From assembly GCA_937989585.1 (NCBI GenBank), contig CALKRW010000038.1, positions 1 to 40,834 on the forward strand: a DNA stretch of 40,834 bases. Reading direction: 5' to 3'. Under the pieces are notes generated by a model, which made no database searches, was not told where the DNA came from, and was given only the letters and a program-made list of their open reading frames with translations. How positions within the stretch are numbered: the stretch's first letter is position 1; every line of letters begins with the position of its first letter. The position numbers and the translations under genes were made by a program. Below, one piece after another: positions 33,658 through 40,834 of this stretch. Source of the stretch: an uncultured Porphyromonadaceae bacterium. Lineage in GTDB: Bacteria; Bacteroidota; Bacteroidia; Bacteroidales; Muribaculaceae.

Positions 33658-33684
33658 GCAGCCTGACTATAGCAGTCAGGCTGC
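33658..33684 (+). terminator. Hairpin after the MBG-repeat gene
   Basis: Perfect 11-base arms GCAGCCTGACT / AGTCAGGCTGC with loop ATAGC; only TAGTTATT follows. It lies 120 bases after the stop. Confidence 0.6.
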
Positions 33685-33809
33685 TAGTTATTCGATGATC
33701 TAAATAATGTAATTCAGTTAATACTTATTTTTTGGCTAAACGGCTCAATTCCCACGATGGGTCCGATTTTACATTTGTCCTGCCGGCGGGTGTGGAGTTG
33801 TTACGCGGT

Positions 33810-33840
33810 TTTGTCTTTAGCGTAAAAATGTGTAAATTTG
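33810..33840 (+). promoter_or_regulatory. Bacteroidetes-type promoter of the glycan-region genes
   Basis: TTTG (33810-33813), 19-base spacer, TAAATTTG (33833-33840). Leader to ATG 33979 is about 130 bases. Confidence 0.8.
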
Positions 33841-33902
33841 TGGTTCACTATGTGGGACGGCCTCACTTGGTGGTCCTTTTTGTTAAATGTGTTCCTTGAT
33901 TC

Positions 33903-33970
33903 TTTGCAATCAGCGAATTCTTTGTAAACGGCAATTTATTTTCAGTCAGAGAGTTATTTGTAATCAGCGA
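33903..33970 (+). repeat. Direct repeat in the leader
   Basis: TTTGCAATCAGCGA (33903-33916) and TTTGTAATCAGCGA (33957-33970), 14 bases with one difference; the second ends eight bases before the start codon of the zinc-ribbon gene. Confidence 0.6.
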
Positions 33971-33978
33971 TTTTTGCG

Positions 33979-34956
33979 ATGAACGATTCCCTTAAATGTC
34001 CGCATTGCGGCGCAGATGTCAGGCCCGGTGGAAATTTCTGCCCGTCCTGTGGCCAAAAAATTTGCCACGGTAAGGTCGCTGTGACTCCGAACGATGCTGT
34101 CCGCATGTCTGCCAATGCTCCGCAATCGGCTGATTCCAAGGATTTCACGAAGATATTGCCCGAGATGGAGTCTGCACAGTCGCTTGCGTCCAAGGACACC
34201 ACTAGGATAGTGCCCGGCGCAGAGATGCCCACGGAATTAAATCCCGAGCCAAAGCGGAAACCGGGACATGCGTGGGTGTGGATTGTTGTCGCTCTTCTCA
34301 TAGCCGTCCTGTGTGGGGTCGCGGTTTACTTTTTCAAGGACCGCACGCACTCCTCCTATGACGGCGATGACTCGGACAGCCGCTCTGGGCGTCGCGAACA
34401 GGCTGACAGCGCCAAAACCGCCGTGGTCGAGGATGTGGCCGAAGTTCAGGCATCCGCCGCTCAGCAAAACGCCGAGTACGAGAGTCCCGAGACCATTAAA
34501 TACCGCAAGAACTTCACCAGCAAGGATATGTCGCTATGCGACCTCCATGGTCGCGTAAGTTACGCCCGCCTCTACGAGGACGGCCGGCAGAAGGAGCACT
34601 ACGACTTCAGCGCCGAAGGCAACCTTACCACAGCCTCCGGCACCCACAACTCCAACAGTGTCCTGCGCGACGAGGCCGGTTATGTCATCAGTGAGTCAAG
34701 CCCCGACGGCTCAATATATTACGTGTGGAATCACGGCCTTTTGGCCTCTTCCTCGCATCCAACTCAGGGGCAAAAGCGTTATATATACAGCGACAAGGGG
34801 GAACTTCGCGGCATTGAGTACAGCGACGGCTACACAACCCGGACCGAATCGTACACCGAATACGCGTATGACCCCTATCTGAACTGGATCCGGCGCACCC
34901 GGGTCACGCCGGCCGGAATCCGGTACACCCAGACCCGCGCCATAACCTACTTCTAA
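33979..34956 (+). CDS. Zinc-ribbon membrane protein of unknown function
   Basis: 325 residues. N-terminal double-Cys zinc ribbon CPHCGADVRPGGNFCPSCGQ (7-26), a long low-complexity linker, one TM segment near 95-115 (HAWVWIVVALLIAVLCGVAV), and a C-terminal extracytoplasmic part. The last part has YD/RHS-like repeats (YDFSAEGNLTTASG; RDEAGYVISESSPDGSIYYV; YAYDPYLNWIRRTRV). Such zinc_ribbon_2 proteins often act as small signalling or assembly factors, but no role is known to me. Next gene starts 32 bases on. Confidence 0.8.
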   Translation: MNDSLKCPHCGADVRPGGNFCPSCGQKICHGKVAVTPNDAVRMSANAPQSADSKDFTKILPEMESAQSLASKDTTRIVPGAEMPTELNPEPKRKPGHAWVWIVVALLIAVLCGVAVYFFKDRTHSSYDGDDSDSRSGRREQADSAKTAVVEDVAEVQASAAQQNAEYESPETIKYRKNFTSKDMSLCDLHGRVSYARLYEDGRQKEHYDFSAEGNLTTASGTHNSNSVLRDEAGYVISESSPDGSIYYVWNHGLLASSSHPTQGQKRYIYSDKGELRGIEYSDGYTTRTESYTEYAYDPYLNWIRRTRVTPAGIRYTQTRAITYF

Positions 34957-34988
34957 CGTAAGACAACGTAATAACATAAGACATCGAA

Positions 34989-36578
34989 ATGAAGGGTACG
35001 AAATTTGTTGCATTATGCGTCCTGACGACTGCCCTCGGTCTATCGGCCGCGTCTCCCGGCCTGGAGTACAGCGCGGAGGTCGATGCCGTGGCCTCGAGCG
35101 GCGATTTCGCCCCCTATATGATAGGTTCATGGAACCATGGCCGTACTACGGCAAAAAATCAGGTCACCCTCGATCTTGAGGCCCGCCGTCCACTTGATCT
35201 CGGCAGCCGCTTCAGCTGGGGCGCCGGAGTCGAGGCCGTCACCGGCTACAGCCACAAGGCCCTCTATGACCGTTACGACAGCGGTACCGGGACATGGAGC
35301 GCCCACAGGGTCGGTCCCGCGCCTGTCTGGATTCAGCAACTGTACGGTGAGGTGAAGTTCCGCGGAGTATTCGTGACGGCGGGCATGAAGAATCAGACCT
35401 CATCCCTCGTCGACGACCGCCTGTCTTCCGGCGACCTCGTGCAGAGCAACAACTCGCGGCCCATACCGATGGTCTCGGCAGGCTTTGTCGACTTCCAGGA
35501 CATACCGCTTACCGGCGGATGGCTGCAGATAGAGGGCCGGGTCTCCTTCGGCAAATTCATGGACAATCGCTATCTACGGCACCAGTACAACTACTTCAGC
35601 TCGCACATCGCCACCGGTGTCCGCTACACCTACAAGCGCGTATATTTCCGGACAAAACCGTCACAGCCATTGTCGGTGACGGTCGGAGTACAGACTTCGG
35701 GCCAGTATGGCGGCAAGACAGTGTTCTACTACCTCGGCACCAATGTGCAGACAGTGCAGAACAAACAGGGACTTGGCACACTCCTCAAGACATTCAACCC
35801 GTTTGCCGACGGCAGTGACGGATATGTCGAGGGGTCGCATCTCGGCTCCTGGGACCTCAAGGCCCGCTACCGCTTCGGCGGCGGCGAGCTCAGCGGCTAC
35901 TTCCAGTGGTTCTGGGAGGACGGCTCCTCGATGGGACGCCGCAACAAGTGGGACGGCCTCTGGGGCCTGGAGTGGAAGAGTTCGCGCCCCGGAATACTGA
36001 AGGGCGCCGTCCTCGAATATGTCGACTTCCGCGACCAGAGCGGCCCGGTCCACTGGGCGCCCGGCGACCGCCCCGGCACAGACATAACTCAGTCCGTGAC
36101 CGGCAACGACCGCTATTACAACAACTCGTCGTTCAATGCCCATGCCAACTACGGCATGTCCATCGGCTCGCCGTTTATACTGAGTCCGCTCTACAACCGT
36201 AACGGCTATCCCCAGTACACTCAGGCCATTTCCCGCGGATTCCATGCCGCGGCCGAGGGAAGCGTCACTCCGTCTCTCGACTGGATGGCGAAGTTCAGTT
36301 ATCAGGTGGCCTGCGGCAGCGGCGATTACAACTGGGTCCGCTCCCTGCACAATACCTCCGCGGCTCTCGGCATGACATGGCATGCCGACAGGCTCCTGCC
36401 AGGCCTCCATATTGGCGCCAGGATAGCATTCGATACGGGAAGCCTCCGCGGCGACAATTTCGGCGCCATGCTGAGTGTGCGTTACAGCGGCTCGCTCAGT
36501 CTCAGAAAAGATAGACCGCGCCGGGCAGTCGCTCCCGAGCTCCGGACGCCCTCTGAATATGATATGTTTAGACCATAA
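34989..36578 (+). CDS. Wzi-like outer-membrane beta-barrel (capsule assembly)
   Basis: 529 residues with a signal sequence (MKGTKFVALCVLTTALGLSA) and a strand-rich barrel with many aromatic-ended strands (YFQWFWEDGSSMGRR; HANYGMSIGSPFILSPLYN; GLHIGARIAFDTGSL). Length and pattern fit Bacteroidetes 'capsule assembly Wzi family' proteins, which help anchor or organise capsular polysaccharide. The neighbouring nonulosonic acid genes support this, but no diagnostic motif is visible and another porin-like barrel cannot be excluded. Confidence 0.7.
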   Translation: MKGTKFVALCVLTTALGLSAASPGLEYSAEVDAVASSGDFAPYMIGSWNHGRTTAKNQVTLDLEARRPLDLGSRFSWGAGVEAVTGYSHKALYDRYDSGTGTWSAHRVGPAPVWIQQLYGEVKFRGVFVTAGMKNQTSSLVDDRLSSGDLVQSNNSRPIPMVSAGFVDFQDIPLTGGWLQIEGRVSFGKFMDNRYLRHQYNYFSSHIATGVRYTYKRVYFRTKPSQPLSVTVGVQTSGQYGGKTVFYYLGTNVQTVQNKQGLGTLLKTFNPFADGSDGYVEGSHLGSWDLKARYRFGGGELSGYFQWFWEDGSSMGRRNKWDGLWGLEWKSSRPGILKGAVLEYVDFRDQSGPVHWAPGDRPGTDITQSVTGNDRYYNNSSFNAHANYGMSIGSPFILSPLYNRNGYPQYTQAISRGFHAAAEGSVTPSLDWMAKFSYQVACGSGDYNWVRSLHNTSAALGMTWHADRLLPGLHIGARIAFDTGSLRGDNFGAMLSVRYSGSLSLRKDRPRRAVAPELRTPSEYDMFRP

Positions 36579-36588
36579 CAAGCCTCTG

Positions 36589-37077
36589 ATGATGAAAAGC
36601 ATTTTTAGGACTTTCATGATACTTCCGCTGATGGTGCTTCTTATGGCGCTATTGCCTTCGTGCGAGGACAACAACGGCGACATCGGCAACCTCTATGGCC
36701 GCTGGCGTCTTGACAGCGTCGACATCGACGGCGTCGAGCAGGCCGAGTGGAAGGACGCCGACAACGGTTTCTGCTCGTGGAGTTTCCAGAGCGGTGTGAT
36801 CTGCATCGAGGTGTCGCATATCGACCATGTGGTCGTCTCCCAGACCTCTTACGGAACATGGGAGCGTGGCGAAGGCACACTCACCGTCAGTTTCGCCCAC
36901 AGCGACAATCAGGACCCCGAAGGTGAAGGCCCGTATGAGGCCCCCGGTCAGATATGTTTCCCTCCCGGCGTCACAACCTTCGAACTTATTGAGGACACGT
37001 CCGACAGGCTTGTCCTCACGACCATGCTCGAGGACGGACGGCGCCTGACCTATTCCCTGTCCAAAATACGCCTCTGA
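36589..37077 (+). CDS. Lipocalin-like lipoprotein, hypothetical
   Basis: 162 residues from the tandem ATG ATG at 36589. MMKSIFRTFMILPLMVLLMALLPSC has a lipobox (LPSC) followed by EDNNGD, the acidic surface-export pattern. The mature part begins LYGRWRLDSVDIDGVEQ, as in lipocalin-like proteins, and strands follow (TYSLSKIRL end). Ten bases after the Wzi-like gene and 65 before the dehydratase, so probably the same transcript. Confidence 0.75.
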   Translation: MMKSIFRTFMILPLMVLLMALLPSCEDNNGDIGNLYGRWRLDSVDIDGVEQAEWKDADNGFCSWSFQSGVICIEVSHIDHVVVSQTSYGTWERGEGTLTVSFAHSDNQDPEGEGPYEAPGQICFPPGVTTFELIEDTSDRLVLTTMLEDGRRLTYSLSKIRL

Positions 37078-37142
37078 TTGTTTTTGCATCAGCCGCCGCT
37101 ATTACCCCCTCCCATCACCACTCCGCATCTAAACATAATGAT

Positions 37143-38135
37143 ATGATAGACAAAAACAAGCCGGTCCTTGTCACCGGAGCCGACGGATTCATCGGCTCGC
37201 ATCTCACAGAACTTCTCCTTGCCAAAGGCTACAGGGTACGTGCCCTCAGCCAGTACAACTCCTTCAACTACTGGGGGTGGCTCGAGGATATCCGCAACGA
37301 GCGCCTCGAGGTGGTCTGCGGTGATGTCCGCGATCCGAACTACTGCCGCGAGATATGCCGCGGCGTCGGCACGGCGTTCCATCTTGCCGCGCTTATCGCC
37401 ATACCATACAGTTACGTCGCTCCCGACAGTTATGTCGACACCAATATAAAAGGTACGCTCAACATGTGTCAGGCGGCCCGCGACATGGGACTCGACAGGC
37501 TGATAGTTACCTCGACCTCCGAGGTCTATGGCACTGCAATGTATGTTCCCATCGACGAGAAGCATCCCCGCCAGCCCCAGTCACCCTACTCGGCGACAAA
37601 GATCGGCGCCGATGCCATAGCCAAGTCGTTCTACAACGCGTTCGACCTTCCGGTGGTCATCGCCAGGCCGTTCAACACCTACGGGCCGCGCCAGAGCGCC
37701 CGCGCAATCATTCCGACCATAATCGGTCAGATTGCCAAGGGCGAGCGTCGTATCCATGTCGGCGACCTTACGCCGACACGCGACTTCAACTATGTGGCCG
37801 ACACCGTACGCGGTTTCCTGGCTCTGGCCGAGGCCGGGGGCGATGTCCTTGGCCGTGAGATAAATATCGCCACAGGCACCGAGGTGTCGATGGCCGATAC
37901 GCTACGCACAATCGCCTCGCTTATGAACGCCGAGGTCGAGTGGATGACCGATCCCGAGCGCCTGCGTCCGTCCAAGAGCGAGGTGTTCCGTCTCTGTGGT
38001 GACAACACCCTCATCACAACCCTCACGTCGTGGCGTCCGAAATGGGATCTCGAGCGCGGCCTGCGTGCGACCATCGACTGGTTCTCGCGTCCAGAGAACC
38101 TCGCCAGATACAAGACCGACATCTACAACCGATAA
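37143..38135 (+). CDS. legB: NAD-dependent sugar-nucleotide 4,6-dehydratase, LegB-like
   Basis: 330 residues, extended short-chain dehydrogenase. GADGFIG (12-18) binds NAD; SEVYGTA and the YxxxK pair Y149/K153 (SPYSATKIGAD) are catalytic; RPFNTYGPRQSARAII and RDFNYVADTVRGF follow. The sequence type is the one at the start of legionaminic acid pathways (LegB, acting on GDP- or UDP-GlcNAc). Two nonulosonic acid genes follow, which supports this role; a simple UDP-sugar epimerase is the alternative. Which nucleotide sugar it uses is not readable. Confidence 0.85.
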   Translation: MIDKNKPVLVTGADGFIGSHLTELLLAKGYRVRALSQYNSFNYWGWLEDIRNERLEVVCGDVRDPNYCREICRGVGTAFHLAALIAIPYSYVAPDSYVDTNIKGTLNMCQAARDMGLDRLIVTSTSEVYGTAMYVPIDEKHPRQPQSPYSATKIGADAIAKSFYNAFDLPVVIARPFNTYGPRQSARAIIPTIIGQIAKGERRIHVGDLTPTRDFNYVADTVRGFLALAEAGGDVLGREINIATGTEVSMADTLRTIASLMNAEVEWMTDPERLRPSKSEVFRLCGDNTLITTLTSWRPKWDLERGLRATIDWFSRPENLARYKTDIYNR

Positions 38136-38164
38136 CTTTAAGCTAACTACAAAATCATACGGCC

Positions 38165-38782
38165 ATGACCCAGCCAGTTGTTCTGATAGGCGGCGGCGGA
38201 CACGCCAAATCACTCCTGAATGCCGACTGTGATGTTAATTTCGCAGGCTACGTCGACCGTCATCCGTCGCCGGGATTCGAACTGCCCTATCTGGGTGACG
38301 ACAGCGATTTCCTCGCCAAATCTCCTATCGAGCAGCCTGCGGTACACATAGCCTTCGTGTCCGGTCCTGACTGCACGATGGCCGCCAGGCGGAGAATCAT
38401 AGAGCGTTACCGGCCGTACAGGTCGGCCACGCTGGTTGCCGCGACGGCGTCTATCGCTCCCGGCACCACTCTCGGATACGGGTGTGCGCTACTGCGCGGC
38501 GCCATCGTCAACGGAGCTCGGCTCGGCGCATACTGTGTGGTGAATACGGGTGCCATAGTCGAACACGACGTGCGGCTTGGCGAGAACGTCTTCGTCGGCC
38601 CGGGGGCTGTAGTGTGCGGTGGCGTGACAGCGGGCGATGACTGCTACGTGGGAGCCGGTGCCATTGTCCGCAACGGCGTAAGCATCTGCTCCGGAGTAAC
38701 CGTCGGCATGGGGGCGGTAGTTGTCCGCGACATCACCGAGGCGGGGACCTATGTCGGAAATCCTGCCCGTAAAATCAGATAA
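38165..38782 (+). CDS. PglD/NeuD-type sugar O/N-acyltransferase
   Basis: 205 residues. N-terminal Rossmann-like part (VVLIGGGGHAKSLLNADCD) and a C-terminal left-handed beta-helix of hexapeptide repeats (GTTLGYGCALLRGAIVNGA; GAVVCGGVTAGDDCYVGAG; VTVGMGAVVVRDITEAG). The catalytic His of the family is H134 in GAIVEHDVRLG. Acetyl-CoA transfers an acetyl group to an amino sugar or sialic-type sugar. It lies 29 bases after the dehydratase and 7 before the synthase. Acceptor is inferred from the neighbours. Confidence 0.9.
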   Translation: MTQPVVLIGGGGHAKSLLNADCDVNFAGYVDRHPSPGFELPYLGDDSDFLAKSPIEQPAVHIAFVSGPDCTMAARRRIIERYRPYRSATLVAATASIAPGTTLGYGCALLRGAIVNGARLGAYCVVNTGAIVEHDVRLGENVFVGPGAVVCGGVTAGDDCYVGAGAIVRNGVSICSGVTVGMGAVVVRDITEAGTYVGNPARKIR

Positions 38783-38789
38783 TGGAAAA

Positions 38790-39797
38790 ATGAACAAGCC
38801 TATAATCATAGCCGAGGCCGGTGTAAATCATAACGGGTCGGTGGAGCGTGCGCTGGCCATGGTCGACGCGGCGTTCGCCGCCGGAGCGGACTATATCAAG
38901 TTCCAGACTTTCCGCGCCGAGAAACTTGTAACCTCTCGCGCCGCGAAGGCGGAGTACCAGAAGGCGAACGACCCCGGAGGCGACTCGCAACTGGAGATGC
39001 TGCGCGCCCTCGAACTCTCCGAAAGCGAGTTCCGGCGCATAGCGGCCTACTGCCGAGGGTGCGGGATAGGCTTCATGTCGACCCCCTTTGACATTGATTC
39101 TGCGGATTTCCTGCATGAGATAGGCCAGGACTACTGGAAGATTCCTTCGGGCGAAATCACCAACCTGCCTCTTTTGCGTCACATCGGCGCTTTCCGCGGC
39201 AAGGTGATTCTTTCGACCGGAATGTCGACGATGGATGAGGTGAAGGCGGCAGTCGGTGTGCTTGCGGGTGCAGGCACGCCAAAGGAGGACATCATGCTGC
39301 TGCACTGTACCACTCAGTATCCGGCACCGTATGATTCGGTGAACCTTCTGGCGATGAACACCCTGCGCGAGGCGGGTTGCGGCGGTGTCGGCTACAGCGA
39401 CCATACTCGCGGCATAGAGATTCCGATAGCGGCAACGGCACTTGGCGCCATGGTGATCGAGAAGCATTTCACGCTTGACCGGAACCTTCCCGGACCCGAC
39501 CACCGGGCATCGCTCGAACCGTCAGAACTGCGGGACATGTGCGAGGCGATACGTAACACCGCTCTGGCACTCGGGAGCGCTGAGAAGACTGTCACAGATG
39601 CCGAACGGCCAAATATCGCGGTCGCACGCAAGAGCATTGTCGCCACGCGCCCCATTGCGGCAGGGGAAACATTTTCCGAAGAGAATCTTGGCGTCAAGCG
39701 TCCAGGTTCAGGACTGAGTCCGATGCTATGGGACGAGGTGGTTGGAAAACCGGCGCCACGTGCTTTCGACGTCGATGATTCTGTCACATTGGAATGA
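38790..39797 (+). CDS. neuB: Nonulosonic acid synthase, NeuB/LegI family
   Basis: 335 residues. Condenses PEP with a six-carbon amino sugar to give a sialic-type acid. NeuB domain (about 1-245): IIIAEAGVNHNGSVERALAM, ADYIKFQTFRAEKLVTS, STPFDIDSADFLHEIG, KIPSGEITNLPLLRHI, STGMSTMDEVKAAV, LLHCTTQYPAPYDSVNLLAM, GYSDHTRGIEIPIAATALGA, and EKHFTLDRNLPGPDHRASLEP. C-terminal SAF domain (about 275-335: SIVATRPIAAGETFSEENLG). The ATG at 38790 is used; an earlier in-frame ATG overlaps the previous gene. Neu5Ac, legionaminic or pseudaminic product cannot be told apart; LegB next door suggests legionaminic. Confidence 0.92.
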   Translation: MNKPIIIAEAGVNHNGSVERALAMVDAAFAAGADYIKFQTFRAEKLVTSRAAKAEYQKANDPGGDSQLEMLRALELSESEFRRIAAYCRGCGIGFMSTPFDIDSADFLHEIGQDYWKIPSGEITNLPLLRHIGAFRGKVILSTGMSTMDEVKAAVGVLAGAGTPKEDIMLLHCTTQYPAPYDSVNLLAMNTLREAGCGGVGYSDHTRGIEIPIAATALGAMVIEKHFTLDRNLPGPDHRASLEPSELRDMCEAIRNTALALGSAEKTVTDAERPNIAVARKSIVATRPIAAGETFSEENLGVKRPGSGLSPMLWDEVVGKPAPRAFDVDDSVTLE

Positions 39798-40179
39798 ACT
39801 GCCAGGCAGGACGGATCGGGTGTGGAACCCTCGGCACCGGGAGATAGAAATGACCGCGATGATGTGTCATTATTGTTACAAAAATATCACATACGACACT
39901 CAAAACGGGCGAATAGTGGAGTGAAAAACAGTGGTTACAGCGATTGTAATAAAAATGTAACAATTTTGTTATGAATTAACACGTTGATAGTCAATACGAT
40001 AAATAAGCCTTGTCTGTATTAAACATTTTTTAACACAAAAACTCTTTACAAGCGCGGATTCCCGATGTACTTTTGTGTGTCGAAAGACAAAAAAGGATGT
40101 CAGTCAAACATAAATTTTCCGATTTTTCAGTCTTTCGCTAACGTTTCATAGTGCTAGATCATCATTAAAAAATACAATC
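39798..40179. other. AT-rich intergenic region and sigma factor leader
   Basis: 382 bases. No terminator hairpin is visible after neuB. A 24-codon frame at 39850-39924 (MTAMMCHYCYKNITYDTQNG) with a CxxC is too short to support. The last 140 bases contain the promoter of the sigma factor and a leader of about 100 bases. Confidence 0.5.
40045..40075 (+). promoter_or_regulatory. Promoter of the second sigma factor
   Basis: TTTA (40045-40048, one mismatch to TTTG), 19-base spacer, TACTTTTG (40068-40075). Confidence 0.65.
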
Positions 40180-40683
40180 ATGGGAACTGCTAAATTTCAG
40201 AACAATCTAATGGCGCTTCAGGCCAATATGCTTAACTTCGCATATATGCTGACCTCAAACCGTGATGATGCCTACGACCTTCTTCAGGACACCACCCTCC
40301 GCGTTCTTGACAACGAAGACAAGTACACCGACAATACCAACTTCAAGAGCTGGGTCTTCACCATCATGCGCAACATCTTCATCAACAATTACCGTCGTGC
40401 CACACGTGCGGCCACAATCGTTGACACCACCGACAACCTCTACCACCTCAACCTCTCGCAGGAGAGCGGCCTCGAGTCACCCGAAGGATCGTTCGGCGCA
40501 AAGGAAATCACTGCCGCCATCAACGAATTCTCCGATGAATACCGCATACCTTTCTCGATGCATGTAGCCGGCTACAAGTACAACGAAATCGCCGAGAAGA
40601 TGGGTCTTCCCCTTGGAACGATCAAGAGCCGTATCTTCCAGGCCCGCCACATCCTTCAGAAGCGTTTCGCCGACTGCCGCTGA
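40180..40683 (+). CDS. ECF-type RNA polymerase sigma factor
   Basis: 167 residues. Region 2 (about 8-75): LMALQANMLNFAYMLTSNRDDAYDLLQDTTLRVLDNEDKY, read here in parts, then FKSWVFTIMRNIFINNYRR. Region 4 (about 110-160): AINEFSDEYRIPFSMHVAGYKYNEIAEKMGLP with the helix LGTIKSRIFQARHILQKRF. No linked anti-sigma gene fits in the remaining 150 bases. Target regulon unknown. Very similar short sigma factors are widespread in Bacteroidales as I recall the family. Confidence 0.93.
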   Translation: MGTAKFQNNLMALQANMLNFAYMLTSNRDDAYDLLQDTTLRVLDNEDKYTDNTNFKSWVFTIMRNIFINNYRRATRAATIVDTTDNLYHLNLSQESGLESPEGSFGAKEITAAINEFSDEYRIPFSMHVAGYKYNEIAEKMGLPLGTIKSRIFQARHILQKRFADCR

Positions 40684-40834
40684 TGAGGCATTCCGTTTCC
40701 GTGATGAAAAATCCTCTCCCTCCCCAGGATTAACTCTTCCTCACCGGACAATTCTTACCCCGTCCAAACATTTACACACGTACAACCGTCCGCGATAGCA
40801 TGTAGGCCATATAAAGATAGCCGTCCAGATTCTT
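40684..40834. other. Window end, nothing seen
   Basis: 151 bases after the sigma factor stop; no hairpin, promoter or frame that I can support. Confidence 0.4.

Larger units (their letters stand above)
33538..33978. other. Intergenic region with hairpin, promoter and leader repeats
   Basis: 441 bases with no gene. It holds the hairpin at 33658-33684, a consensus promoter at 33810-33840 and a 130-base leader with a direct repeat (listed separately). The rest is AT-rich and unremarkable. Confidence 0.6.

Noticed and set aside
39742..39924. 60-residue frame overlapping the neuB end, and a 24-codon frame inside it with a CxxC
   Set aside because: Overlaps a real gene out of frame, no promoter or family; too short to support.
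1..40834. CRISPR arrays, insertion sequences, integrases
   Set aside because: No regularly spaced repeats and no transposase or integrase motifs were seen on either strand.

Overview
The window looks like two different gut bacteria joined inside one gene. Positions 1 to about 9,500 read as a high-GC actinobacterium, most like Bifidobacterium. Supports are the protein sequences (ArgRS N-terminus, AtpC, C-terminal half of AtpD, NucS), clear GGAGG-type ribosome binding sites, and a tRNA without an encoded CCA. Positions from about 9,600 to the end read as a Bacteroidales bacterium, probably close to Muribaculaceae. Supports are a fused NuoCD in an A-B-CD-H order, genes without Shine-Dalgarno sites, and repeated TTTG-N19/20-TAnnTTTG promoters, which I see only in this part. 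The join falls in a very conserved stretch of atpD (about 9,490-9,600), so the 501-residue AtpD reads as intact although its two halves have different origins. A chimeric assembly is the most economical explanation.

Left part (1-9.5 kb), mostly minus strand: argS (cut by the window edge), an amino-acid permease, ridA, tRNA-Arg(CCG), a thioredoxin-fold/TPR protein lacking the CxxC, a lipoprotein and membrane-protein pair of unknown function, an FKBP-type prolyl isomerase lipoprotein (plus strand), nucS, atpC and the 3' half of atpD.

Right part: 9.6-14.3 kb carries the 5' half of atpD and nuoH, nuoCD, nuoB, nuoA (minus strand, reading from a consensus promoter at 14.43 kb). nuoI to nuoN do not follow nuoH, which may be a second join or a rearrangement. 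14.7-20.4 kb is plus strand: an ECF sigma factor, a one-TM protein that may be its anti-sigma factor, a Spy/CpxP-like periplasmic protein, then dxr, the site-2 protease gene rseP and an rRNA methyltransferase. 20.4-27 kb holds a family M49 dipeptidyl peptidase, tyrS, an aspartate-type aminotransferase and a lipoprotein. 27.2-28.3 kb is a DUF21/CBS membrane protein.

28.4-33.9 kb is an AT-rich accessory island: a secreted protein behind a promoter with a palindromic operator-like site, a candidate 68-nt small RNA, a two-gene DUF3800 plus nuclease-like operon whose promoter sits directly on the start codon, a candidate structured RNA of about 350 nt with a possible pseudoknot, and a large secreted GLUG/MBG-repeat protein.

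34-39.8 kb is GC-richer again and looks like surface-glycan machinery: a zinc-ribbon membrane protein, a Wzi-like outer-membrane barrel, a lipoprotein, and three nonulosonic (legionaminic/sialic-type) acid genes: dehydratase, PglD/NeuD acyltransferase and NeuB-type synthase. The window ends with a second sigma factor. The most interesting candidates for something new are the structured RNA at 30.86-31.21 kb and the DUF3800/nuclease pair next to it.
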